Shown here: positions 1-6,103 of the stretch, piece by piece
Layout: each line of letters starts with the position of its first letter
How positions within the stretch are numbered: the stretch's first letter is position 1
Assembly: GCA_045642445.1 (NCBI GenBank)
Contig: JAZUIX010000225.1
Location: 1 to 10,105, forward strand
Source of the DNA: Colimorpha sp045642445
GTDB lineage: Bacteria; Bacteroidota; Bacteroidia; Bacteroidales; P3
DNA length: 10,105 bases
Direction: 5' to 3'
Notes under the pieces: model-generated
Told to the model about the DNA's origin: nothing
The model's database searches: none
What the model saw: the letters and a program-made list of their open reading frames with translations, nothing else
Program-made: the position numbers and the translations under genes

Positions 1-2
1 AC

Positions 3-116
3 GGACTGCGTCAGCTCGTCTATCCTCGAAAGGAGTTGCTGTATCAGGTTTTCTATGAGGGAATCCGTAGAATTCATGATGCAAAGATACGAAAAATATT
101 TCATTCAATCATATAA
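3..116 (+). CDS. Possible C-terminal end of an unidentified protein (partial)
   Basis: A reading frame enters from the left edge and stops with TAA at 114-116, giving 37 residues that begin GLRQLVYPRKELLYQ and end IRKIFHSII. The mix of hydrophobic and basic residues looks like a real protein end, unlike the other two plus frames: one stops at once and the other is Cys/Ser-rich and runs into low-quality sequence. I cannot assign a family. A small toxin of the RelE/ParE type would fit the length and basic character, but that is a guess. The rest of the gene, if real, lies outside the window. Confidence 0.3.
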   Translation, partial: GLRQLVYPRKELLYQVFYEGIRRIHDAKIRKIFHSII

Positions 117-132
117 ATGCCAAATATTTAAC

Positions 133-168
133 AAAAAAATCGCACCCCGTTTAAGACGGTTTTCCGCG
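133..168 (-). terminator. Possible intrinsic terminator, minus strand
   Basis: Read on the minus strand, CCGT and ACGG form a 4-bp stem around a 5-base loop (147-159). An outer CGC/GCG pairing lies across an internal loop (166-168 with 141-143), and a run of seven T follows at 139-133. The stem is short, so this is a weak call. If real, it would end a transcript coming from about 300 leftwards. Confidence 0.3.
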
Positions 169-282
169 CCTTTGGGCGGCTTCTTCGGAATGGACGTACG
201 GGGCTTTGCCGAACACCTCGCACCATCACGAAAACGCATGACAGACACCTCTTCGACGACCAATCGCCACGCCGCAAACCCA

Positions 283-305
283 ATTGGAAACCGCATGTTT
301 CCAAT
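283..305. repeat. Perfect 9-bp inverted repeat (hairpin)
   Basis: ATTGGAAAC at 283-291 is matched exactly by GTTTCCAAT at 297-305 around the 5-base loop CGCAT. No T-run follows on either strand, so it is not a standard terminator. It may be part of a structured RNA or an operator. It lies about 115 bases from the possible minus-strand terminator at 133-168, which would fit a small RNA, but no promoter was found for one. Confidence 0.55.
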
Positions 306-541
306 ATGTTAAAAACATTGTTCTGAACCGTCTGCAAGATCAATCAAGAATCCGGATAATGGAAAAATCTGATTAGAATTAATGGGGCTGAGTAGTTACA
401 AAAAAATCGGTGTTTTTGTCCATTTTTAGGCTATTTTGAAGCCTTATCAATCCTTTAAAATGCCCAACATTTTTCAATGTTTTGCCACCCAATAAATATT
501 TTTGCACAAATATTATCGTTATATTAAAAAAAAGGAGTAAT

Positions 542-573
542 TTTGCAATTTCAAAACGACAATGAGTACTTTG
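542..573 (+). promoter_or_regulatory. Bacteroidales-type promoter of rnpB
   Basis: TTTG at 542-545 is followed after 21 bases by TACTTTG at 567-573. This is close to the Bacteroidales sigma consensus TTTG-N19-21-TAnnTTTG, one T short in the -7 box. It puts transcription start near 581, exactly where the P1 helix of RNase P RNA begins. TAATTTTG at 538-545 matches the -7 box perfectly, but it has no properly spaced -33 box and would give a longer leader. Confidence 0.6.
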
Positions 574-580
574 ACATAAT

Positions 581-967
581 AAACGGCAGCGGACTCTATC
601 GCCGGCAGCACCCTTAGGGGCACTGCGGGAGGAAAGTCCGGGCAACACGAGCCACCATACTTCCTAACGGGAAGGCGGCAGGAGGGCAAGCATCCTGTCG
701 ACAGAGAGTGCCACAGAAAGAAAAACCGCCACAGGGCAACCTGGGGCAAGGGTGCAAGCGCGAGGCAAGAGCTCACGACATGCGACAGCGATGCCGCATG
801 ATGGTAAACCTTATGGGTTGAAAGACCAAATATACCGACAGTCAAGGGCTGGCTCGCCCGTTGTCGGGGGGTAGGTTGATAGAGGCCGGCAGCGATGTCG
901 GCAGTAGATTGATGATAGAGGCTGCACACTTGTGCAGAACAGAACCCGGCTTATGATGCTGCCGTTT
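581..967 (+). ncRNA. rnpB: RNase P RNA, bacterial class A
   Basis: This is the catalytic RNA of ribonuclease P, which with the RnpA protein removes 5' leaders from tRNA precursors. Conserved core segments appear in the expected order: GAGGAAAGTCCGGGC at 630-643, CACAGAAA near 712-719, GGTAAACC at 803-810 and ACAGAACCCGGCTTAT at 939-954. The ends are set by a perfect 10-bp P1 helix, AAACGGCAGC (581-590) pairing with GCTGCCGTTT (958-967). The length of about 387 bases suits the bacterial A type. The 3' strand of P1 runs into TTTTATTTTA, which could end transcription. The next gene begins only 37 bases later. Confidence 0.95.
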
Positions 968-1004
968 TATTTTAAAAGAATATATCAACGGAAATATCGC
1001 ATAT

Positions 1005-1982
1005 ATGAAACGACACAGATTATACCTCACCCTCTTGGCCACAGCAGCATTGCTGTCGGCTTGTGCCAGTGACGGCACACTGGTGCAGGAACCCGCCACA
1101 CTAATGCAGTACCGTCAAAAGCCCACAGACGCTCGTTTGCTGGCTTTGGCCAAATCATACGCCAAAGCCATCAACGAGAACAAAAAAGAGCAAACCGTGC
1201 GCCCTGGCCTGTATGCCGACTACGGTGTGGCTTTGGCAAAACTGGGTTGCACCGAACAAGCCAACATCATGTTCAACAACGAAAAGATGCTTTTCCCAAA
1301 CAGCACCACGTATGTCAACACGCTGAAAGAGACCCTTACCCCCGCTTATATCAACGACATCCGCACCGATACCACGGAGATTCTGATGGTCAACCTCGAC
1401 ACCATACATGTGGAACTTACCGCTGAAGAATTGCACATACAAGAAATGCTTGCCAAAGACCCCGAATATCAGAAAATGCTGAAGGAAAAGCAGAAAGAGG
1501 CCAAAGAGCAAGCTGCGATAGCCAAAGACAAGGAAAAGAAACTGAAAGATAAGCAGAAAAAGGCCGAACAAGAGGCCAATGCCAAAGCCAAAGCTGAGGC
1601 TCAAAAGGCCAAAGCCGAAGCCAAGAAGGCTGAGATGAAGGCCAAAGAAGAAGCCCGCGAGGCTGAAAAAAAGGCTAATGAGGAGGCCAAAAAAGCCGAA
1701 CAAAAAGCCAAAGCCGAGGCCAAGAATGCCGAGATGAAGGCCAAGGCTGAGGCTCAGAAGGCTGCCCAAGAGGCCAAGAAAGCCGAGCAGAAAGCCAAAG
1801 ATGAAGCCAAAAAGGCAGAGATGAAGGCAAAAGCAGAGGCTCAAAAGGCTGCCCAAGAGGCTAAGAAAGCCGAACAAAAGGCTCGAGCCGACGAACAAAA
1901 AGCCACAGAAGCCGCCAAGAAAGCCGAAAAAGCTGCCGAAACCGAAGCCCCCAAAATAGACAACGGAGAGAATGAAAAATGA
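1005..1982 (+). CDS. DUF4810-type lipoprotein with long Ala/Lys/Glu hendecad helix
   Basis: This is a predicted outer-membrane or periplasmic lipoprotein of 325 residues. A basic N-terminus and a hydrophobic stretch end in the lipobox LSAC, with the lipidated Cys at residue 20. Residues about 25-120 resemble DUF4810 proteins, including PGLYADYGVALAKLGCTEQA and the NNEKMLFPNS stretch. From about residue 145 to 315 the chain is almost only Ala, Lys, Glu and Gln. It falls into 11-residue repeats such as KAEMKAKEEAR, EAEKKANEEAK and KAEQKAKAEAK, with one 7-residue break, which suggests a long single helix or coiled coil like that of TolA. In the DNA part of this tract recurs at 87 bases (1731 and 1818). 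The next gene is a GNA1162-type lipoprotein, the usual DUF4810 partner; the CsgG-like gene that often completes the set is absent upstream. The stop codon lies inside a 7-bp repeat. The exact role is unknown. Confidence 0.8.
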   Translation: MKRHRLYLTLLATAALLSACASDGTLVQEPATLMQYRQKPTDARLLALAKSYAKAINENKKEQTVRPGLYADYGVALAKLGCTEQANIMFNNEKMLFPNSTTYVNTLKETLTPAYINDIRTDTTEILMVNLDTIHVELTAEELHIQEMLAKDPEYQKMLKEKQKEAKEQAAIAKDKEKKLKDKQKKAEQEANAKAKAEAQKAKAEAKKAEMKAKEEAREAEKKANEEAKKAEQKAKAEAKNAEMKAKAEAQKAAQEAKKAEQKAKDEAKKAEMKAKAEAQKAAQEAKKAEQKARADEQKATEAAKKAEKAAETEAPKIDNGENEK

Positions 1983-2048
1983 AAAATAATTCTCATTAAT
2001 ATCGGCTCTGCCCCACTCTTAATTCATAATTTTTAATTCTTAATTCTC
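1971..2048 (+). repeat. Heptad repeat element between the two lipoprotein genes
   Basis: Two AATGAAA units (1971-1984) include the stop codon of the upstream gene. After AATAATTCTC and a degenerate GC core, ATCGGCTCTGCCCCA (2000-2014), come four units in exact 7-bp phase: AATTCAT, AATTTTT, AATTCTT and AATTCTC (2021-2048). The last unit touches the ATG of the next gene. This is a diverged copy of the composite element seen in better form at 5027 and 6104. Confidence 0.7.
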
Positions 2049-2837
2049 ATGAACCGCTTTCACCTATATATCGTAGCCCTCGCCATGCTGCTTATCGTCA
2101 GCTGCAAAAGCGAGAAGAATGTCGCCTCCTACGAAGTTCTCTACAAAGAGAGTCCCGCAACAATACTCATCGGCCCCATTCAAGACAACGCCAAACGTGC
2201 CGATGTCAAGACCAAACAGGACGAGGTGTTCAACGCCGAGCTGAGCGATGCCGCCACCTTTATGCAACAAACACTGGCCGACCCTATGCTGTTTCAGGGT
2301 TATTATGTGCTTACGCCTCTGGTATCGGACGTCATTATTGAAAAGGCCGGTGCCACCTACAAAAGTCTGTTGCAAGAGGACCTCACAAGTCTTTCCACCC
2401 AATATGGTGTCGATGCCGTTCTACTGGTGTCCATCCACAAGTGGCAGGAGCCCGAGGTGAACGAGGTGGTGGTCTATGCCGAATACATCCTTCGCTCAAC
2501 CAAGACGGGACAAGAGTTGGCACACACATGGGTGCGTGGCGAAAAAATACAACCCGTCGACACCTACGGCGAACCCATCAACCTGCAGAGCGACGACGAC
2601 TTCATCAAATCCTCCGGCCTACCCAACCGTCTGGCTCACCGCTGCATCCTGCTCCAGCAAATGTCCGACTTTGTGCTCCGTAGCCTCCCCACCAGCGTGA
2701 ACCGTTGGAACTTCAAACACGACCAATACATCCCCTCCAACCCCTCCTACTACAGTTTTGTCATCAACCCCGACGGCAGCTTGGAACGCAAAGAATACAC
2801 CGAAGACGCTTTTGGCAATGAGTGTTTCAAAAATTGA
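2049..2837 (+). CDS. GNA1162-family (DUF799) lipoprotein
   Basis: This is a predicted lipoprotein of 262 residues with signal and lipobox ending IVSC, lipidated at Cys19. The body matches the pattern of the GNA1162/DUF799 family (named from a Neisseria lipoprotein). It has an early strand ending in GP plus Asn (ILIGPIQDN, 40-48), a central GYYVLTPLV segment, GVDAVLLVSIHKW in the second half, and AEYILRSTKTGQELAHTW. The family is usually encoded with DUF4810 and CsgG-like proteins and is thought to help assemble an envelope or secretion complex; its mechanism is not established. Here it follows the DUF4810 gene by 66 bases that consist of 7-bp repeats. The ATG was chosen because it gives a complete lipoprotein signal. 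The last 20 bases overlap comB, suggesting translational coupling. Confidence 0.85.
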   Translation: MNRFHLYIVALAMLLIVSCKSEKNVASYEVLYKESPATILIGPIQDNAKRADVKTKQDEVFNAELSDAATFMQQTLADPMLFQGYYVLTPLVSDVIIEKAGATYKSLLQEDLTSLSTQYGVDAVLLVSIHKWQEPEVNEVVVYAEYILRSTKTGQELAHTWVRGEKIQPVDTYGEPINLQSDDDFIKSSGLPNRLAHRCILLQQMSDFVLRSLPTSVNRWNFKHDQYIPSNPSYYSFVINPDGSLERKEYTEDAFGNECFKN

Positions 2838-3552
2838 ACTTATTCTCTCGCCCGCACTATATGACATGCGCGGCATCAAAGATCACCATACCACCGTGGC
2901 GGTGGATGTGCTCAGGGCCACCACAGCCATCTGTGCCGCCTTCGCCGCAGGCATCGACGAGATTGTCCCCCTGGACACGCTGGAGGCCTTAGAGCCCTAT
3001 CGCAGACAAGGCTATCTGCGTGCCGCCGAGCGGGGAGGCAAAAAGATAGATGGTGCCGAATGTGGCAACTCGCCCACCGAATACCTCACCATGGACCTGC
3101 ACGGCAAAAAAATGGCCTACAGCACCACCAACGGAACAATCTGCATCCTGCGTGGCAGCGATGCCGAAGAAACCCTCGTCGGCTGCTTTGCCAATATCAG
3201 CGCCCTGACTTCGCACCTGTTGCATCATCAGCGCGACCTTGTCATACTTTGCAGCGGCTGGAAGAACGACTTCAGCATCGAGGACACCCTCTTTGCGGGT
3301 GCCTTGATAAATCGTCTCATCCACTCTGGCCAATACATCACCCAGCACGATGCCGCCATGATGGCCTTAGACCTCTGGCAACTGGGCCGCCACGACCCCT
3401 ACGGCTATTGCCTCACCCGCGCCAGCCATATCGAACGTCTGAAGGGGTTCGGCGCACAAAAAGATGTTGAGTTCGCCTTCAAGATGGACACCTGTCCCGT
3501 GGTGCCCAAACTTGCAAAAGAGGGGACTTCTGTAAAATTAAGAATCAAATAA
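2818..3552 (+). CDS. comB: 2-phosphosulfolactate phosphatase family protein
   Basis: This 244-residue protein belongs to the ComB family, whose characterised archaeal member removes phosphate from 2-phosphosulfolactate in coenzyme M synthesis using Mg2+. Family signatures are visible: VDVLRATT (29-36), ERGGKKIDGAECGNSP (71-86), STTNGT (102-107) and CSGWKNDFSIEDTLFAG (145-161). The length is normal and there is no signal peptide, so it should be cytoplasmic. The ATG at 2818 was preferred over an in-frame ATG at 2758, which would add 20 low-complexity residues lying over the GNA1162 gene. It still overlaps that gene by 20 bases, and the PAP2 gene starts one base after its stop. Bacteroidales are not known to make coenzyme M, so the real substrate here, perhaps another sulfonate or phosphoester, is uncertain. 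Confidence 0.88.
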   Translation: MSVSKIELILSPALYDMRGIKDHHTTVAVDVLRATTAICAAFAAGIDEIVPLDTLEALEPYRRQGYLRAAERGGKKIDGAECGNSPTEYLTMDLHGKKMAYSTTNGTICILRGSDAEETLVGCFANISALTSHLLHHQRDLVILCSGWKNDFSIEDTLFAGALINRLIHSGQYITQHDAAMMALDLWQLGRHDPYGYCLTRASHIERLKGFGAQKDVEFAFKMDTCPVVPKLAKEGTSVKLRIK

Positions 3553-3553
3553 T

Positions 3554-4258
3554 ATGGCCGCCACACCACGTTCCACATTTCATTTTTCATTCCTCATCCC
3601 GAAAGTTTGGGTGGCCACATTATTGTTTGTGCTAATGATCGGCCATGCTGTCTCGGCACAGCGGAGCGATTCACTCCTCTGCGACTACGACCACAGCTTT
3701 CGTTGGCAGCAGACCATCGCTCCCGCAGCCTTGATGGCCACAGGTGCCACCATCACCCTTGTCCCCACTCTGCACACCAACCTGGATGGTGGTCTCCACG
3801 ACTGGTCACAACGCGACGGCCATCCACGTCAGGAGATTGAGAACTACATCCAATATGTCCCTGGCGCCTCCGTCTTGCTGCTCAAAGCCTGTGGCATCGA
3901 GAGCAAACACAACTGGCGCGACATTCTCTGCCTCGGTGCCGGATCCTCTCTGTTGGCTTTTGGCATCAACACAGGGCTGAAATACAGCCTCGGCATCGAG
4001 CGCCCCTACGAAGGGGTCTTCAACAGTTTCCCCTCGGGACACACCGTCACCGCCTTCATGGGAGCCGAACTGCTGCGACGCGAGTATGGCGAAGACTACC
4101 CCTATATTGCCATCGCAGGCTACACCATAGCCACAGGGGTAGGTCTGATGCGAATATACAACAACCGACACTGGGCCAGCGACATCCTTGCAGGTGCGGG
4201 TGTAGGCATACTGAGTGCCAGCATCATGTATTGGCTGTCACCCTATCTGCGATTTTGA
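3554..4258 (+). CDS. PAP2-family membrane-associated phosphatase
   Basis: This is a phosphatidic acid phosphatase type 2 enzyme of 234 residues. All three catalytic motifs are intact: Lys143 to Arg150-Pro151 (KYSLGIERP), PSGHT at 160-164 and Arg200-x5-His206-x3-Asp210 (RIYNNRHWASD). PSGHT and the last motif supply the histidines for the phospho-enzyme mechanism. A signal sequence or first membrane segment spans about 18-35 and ends near AVSA/Q, with further hydrophobic helices around 55-70, 104-112, 125-140, 185-198 and 211-228. It probably dephosphorylates a lipid phosphate such as undecaprenyl pyrophosphate, phosphatidic acid or a lipid A phosphate on the periplasmic side; the substrate cannot be told from sequence. 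It starts one base after comB, so the two are probably translated together. Residues 9-15 are encoded by two TTTCATT repeat units, so the start region may be an acquired extension. Confidence 0.88.
   Translation: MAATPRSTFHFSFLIPKVWVATLLFVLMIGHAVSAQRSDSLLCDYDHSFRWQQTIAPAALMATGATITLVPTLHTNLDGGLHDWSQRDGHPRQEIENYIQYVPGASVLLLKACGIESKHNWRDILCLGAGSSLLAFGINTGLKYSLGIERPYEGVFNSFPSGHTVTAFMGAELLRREYGEDYPYIAIAGYTIATGVGLMRIYNNRHWASDILAGAGVGILSASIMYWLSPYLRF
3578..3598 (-). repeat. Three heptads inside the PAP2 start region
   Basis: TTTCATT occurs twice in 7-bp phase (3578-3591) followed by CCTCATC. This is the reverse complement of the AATGAAA units seen at 1971 and 5027. It lies within codons 9-15 of the PAP2 gene, ahead of the hydrophobic part of its signal. 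With so few units, chance similarity is possible. Confidence 0.4.
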
Positions 4259-4282
4259 ATTTCAGAATGAATGATTCCCCCG

Positions 4283-4320
4283 ACTCTTAACTCTTAACTC
4301 TTAACTCTTAACTCTTAACT
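4283..4320 (+). repeat. Five-copy ACTCTTA tandem array before trmO
   Basis: Five perfect copies of ACTCTTA run from 4283 to 4317, followed by a partial ACT. The array lies 24 bases after the PAP2 stop and ends three bases before the GTG start of trmO, filling the position where a ribosome binding site would be. The same unit occurs in reverse orientation at 9948-9975. Confidence 0.9.
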
Positions 4321-4323
4321 CCA

Positions 4324-4998
4324 GTGAAAATCATCGCCCATATTGAAAACTGCTTCGGAACCAAGTTTGGAGTGCCACGACAAGCCGGCATAGTCAACAC
4401 CCCTGGCAGGATTGTCTTCGAGCCCGAATATCGAGTAGCCGAAGCGGTGAGGGGATTAGAAGACTTTGACTACATCTGGCTGGTATGGCAGTTCAGCGAG
4501 GCTGTGCGCGAAGACTGGAGCCCCACCGTGCGTCCTCCACGACTGGGAGGCAACCAACGCATGGGAGTATTCGCCACCCGCAGCCCATTCCGGCCCAACG
4601 CCATAGGACTTTCGTCAGTACGACTCCTTCGCATAGAGCAAGACCCCACATTAGGGCCCGTGCTGTATATATCAGGAGCCGACTTGATGAATGGAACCCC
4701 GATATTCGACATCAAACCATATCTGCCCTACGCCGACAGTCATCCCGAGGCCCGCAGTGGTTTTGCCACCAAGCCCGCCGAACAAATTTTAGCGGTCGAA
4801 GACGCCTCCACCCTATTGGCAGTAATGCCCGAAGAACTGCGCCAGCCGTTGATAGAAGTACTGGCTCACGATCCTCGGCCACAATACCAATCCGACCCTG
4901 CGCGCGTGTATGGCATGGAATTCGGCGGCTACGAAGTGAAATTCCGAGTAAACGGAACCAAGGTCACCGTTGTCAGCATCACAGAATCTTTGAAATGA
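4324..4998 (+). CDS. trmO: tRNA (adenine(37)-N6)-methyltransferase TrmO
   Basis: TrmO (older names TsaA/YaeB) uses S-adenosylmethionine to methylate t6A at position 37 next to the anticodon of certain tRNAs, such as threonine tRNA, giving m6t6A. The 224 residues match the family: FGVPRQ (15-20), GGNQRMGVFATRSPFRPN (75-92), then IGLSSVRLL, DLMNGTPIFDIKPYLPY (120-136), and a C-terminal part with AHDPRPQYQ (181-189) and VYGMEFGGYEVKF. The length is close to the roughly 235 residues of the E. coli protein. The start is GTG: it is the first codon after the heptad array, and the second strand MKIIAHIEN follows directly as expected. It is the last gene of the plus-strand run and may share its transcript, or be transcribed on its own from within the repeat. 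Confidence 0.93.
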   Translation: MKIIAHIENCFGTKFGVPRQAGIVNTPGRIVFEPEYRVAEAVRGLEDFDYIWLVWQFSEAVREDWSPTVRPPRLGGNQRMGVFATRSPFRPNAIGLSSVRLLRIEQDPTLGPVLYISGADLMNGTPIFDIKPYLPYADSHPEARSGFATKPAEQILAVEDASTLLAVMPEELRQPLIEVLAHDPRPQYQSDPARVYGMEFGGYEVKFRVNGTKVTVVSITESLK

Positions 4999-5026
4999 TG
5001 ATTTATAAGTAAAGCCACGCCTTTTG

Positions 5027-5132
5027 AATGAAGAATGAAGAATGAAAAATGAAGAATGAAAAATAATAAGTAAAAAATAATTCTCAATTCTCAATTTTCA
5101 ATTCTCAATTTTCAATCCAATCCGGCTCCCGC
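5027..5132 (+). repeat. Composite heptad repeat between convergent genes
   Basis: Five AATGAAG/AATGAAA units (5027-5061) are followed by a short A-rich link and five AATTCTC/AATTTTC units (5079-5113), then CCAATCCGGCTCCCGC (5117-5132), the GC core of the element. It lies between trmO and the HEPN gene, which point towards each other. The remaining bases up to 5191 show no gene, and no clear terminator was found for either neighbour. Confidence 0.85.
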
Positions 5133-5191
5133 TCGTTCGTCGGTTTTCTAGTAGAACTTCAAGATAGTTATCGTATCATGTATTCGATTAA

Positions 5192-5620
5192 TCAATCTTC
5201 GCTAATCGGAAGTTCAGATTTTTCCTTAAGCAAGAGTTCGTCTATCTTTATCAATAATTGTTTTGCAGAAAGAATTAATGGTTTCACATCTTCTGCCTGG
5301 GCTTGGTATCTGCAGTTATAATCGGCACGTTCGCGCAATCCCTGGAGCATGGCGTAAGTGTGTCCCATTTCAGGATCAATGATACCCGACTTGACAAAAT
5401 ACTTATTAAACTGAACTATGGCTCCTTTGTGAGAGCTGGCTGACTTCTCAACATGAATCAGCAAAGCTGTGGCTGCATGAAACAACGAATAATAAAGTCT
5501 ATTCAAAACCAAATCCCATAACTCAAGATTAGCCGTTATGTCGGCCTCATTCATGAAAGAACGAGCCTTTTCCATCTCCAAACCTTCGATTACAATACGT
5601 TCTTCGTCCGAAAGTTTCAT
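5192..5620 (-). CDS. HEPN-domain protein (UPF0332 type), putative toxin partner
   Basis: This 142-residue all-helical protein fits the HEPN family of the UPF0332 group. Visible marks are NRLYYSLFHAATALL (40-54), SSHKGAIVQFNKYFVKSG (62-79) and LRERADYN near 95-102, the usual order in that family. Many HEPN proteins cut RNA using an R-x4-6-H motif. Here Arg41-x6-His48 has the right spacing, but the late helix (RERADY) has no His, so RNase activity is not assured. It starts inside the end of the MNT gene with a 4-base ATGA overlap, the typical layout of a HEPN-MNT pair, in which the nucleotidyltransferase neutralises the HEPN toxin. Base use is clearly more A+T-rich than the lipoprotein, comB and trmO genes, suggesting acquisition by transfer. 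Confidence 0.85.
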   Translation of the reverse strand: MKLSDEERIVIEGLEMEKARSFMNEADITANLELWDLVLNRLYYSLFHAATALLIHVEKSASSHKGAIVQFNKYFVKSGIIDPEMGHTYAMLQGLRERADYNCRYQAQAEDVKPLILSAKQLLIKIDELLLKEKSELPISED

Positions 5621-5934
5621 AGCACAACCCTTTTATCTTGGACCACATTTTTGTAGTATGGCATAAAGGACATCTGATTCCATTCCTTATGTGTGTAAAT
5701 CTGGGGTACAATCAAAGCATCAACAGTCCATCCTAATTCGGTGAAAGGGCGGGCTATCTGCCGATAATCCGCAGCATCAATACTATCCTTGTCCAACAAT
5801 ATCAACAAATCCCAGTCAGAGTCTTCATGAGCCGTTCCTCGGGCACGCGAGCCGTATAGCCATACCGAGCCTCCTGGAGGTATAATCTCAAGACTCAATT
5901 GCCGCATACGTTCGAAAATATCAGATTCACTCAT
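5617..5934 (-). CDS. MNT-domain nucleotidyltransferase, putative antitoxin partner
   Basis: This is a minimal nucleotidyltransferase of 105 residues. The active-site signature is complete: Gly28-Ser29, ten residues, then Asp40-x-Asp42 (GSRARG...DSDWDLLIL), with a third acidic residue at Asp72 in TVDALIV. In the characterised MntA-HepT system such an enzyme adds AMP groups to a tyrosine of the HEPN toxin and silences it; the same role is inferred here. It is the first gene of the pair and overlaps the HEPN gene by four bases. The ATG at 5934 is preceded by TGGGAC and an A+T-rich stretch, with no perfect TAnnTTTG promoter. Other roles, such as antibiotic modification, are less likely given the small size and partner. 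Confidence 0.88.
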   Translation of the reverse strand: MSESDIFERMRQLSLEIIPPGGSVWLYGSRARGTAHEDSDWDLLILLDKDSIDAADYRQIARPFTELGWTVDALIVPQIYTHKEWNQMSFMPYYKNVVQDKRVVL

Positions 5935-6063
5935 GTCCCATTTTTAATATATAACGACAAAAAGTGATTGATATTGCATATCACACAAAAAAATTTCTAC
6001 GCATTGGCGGAATTAATTCAACCAGCCTGGAAGGCTGTACCTTATTCGCCTGTTAGAGGTAGT

Positions 6064-6091
6064 GGCTCCCTGCTAAAACAGGGCGGAAGCC
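6064..6091. repeat. Imperfect hairpin next to the repeat element
   Basis: CCCTG (6068-6072) pairs with CAGGG (6079-6083) around CTAAAA. An outer GGCT (6064-6067) pairs with AGCC (6088-6091) across a CGGA bulge. There is no T-run, so termination is unlikely. It precedes the two GC cores at 6104-6154. Together with the repeats, it is all that was seen in the gene-free stretch 5935-6237; bases 5935-6060 show nothing definite. Confidence 0.45.
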
Positions 6092-6103
6092 AAACTCATA
6101 AAT

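Larger units (their letters stand above)
117..537. other. Intergenic region upstream of rnpB, no convincing gene
   Basis: This stretch holds no convincing coding sequence. Bases 140-310 are fairly GC-rich and contain two possible RNA structures, listed separately. Bases 311-537 are strongly A+T-rich with only a short inverted repeat (GGCT/AGCC around 429-443). Short open frames exist on both strands across 105-343, but they overlap each other and have biased, unstructured compositions. Confidence 0.5.

Noticed and set aside
55..312. 85-codon plus-strand open frame and its minus-strand counterparts (105-296, 128-343)
   Set aside because: Mutually overlapping, with no domain or start signal; the region is better explained as a structured non-coding spacer.
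519..1099. Minus-strand open frames across rnpB
   Set aside because: They lie over the structured RNase P RNA and have no protein-like features.
1155..1898. 247-codon minus-strand open frame rich in Leu, Phe and Gly that looks like a membrane protein
   Set aside because: It is the complement of the Ala/Lys/Glu helix codons; reading those codons backwards always gives Leu/Phe/Gly/Ser runs.
5192..5934. Antibiotic nucleotidyltransferase with accessory protein
   Set aside because: The enzyme is a 105-residue minimal MNT domain paired by overlap with a HEPN protein, which fits toxin-antitoxin modules much better.
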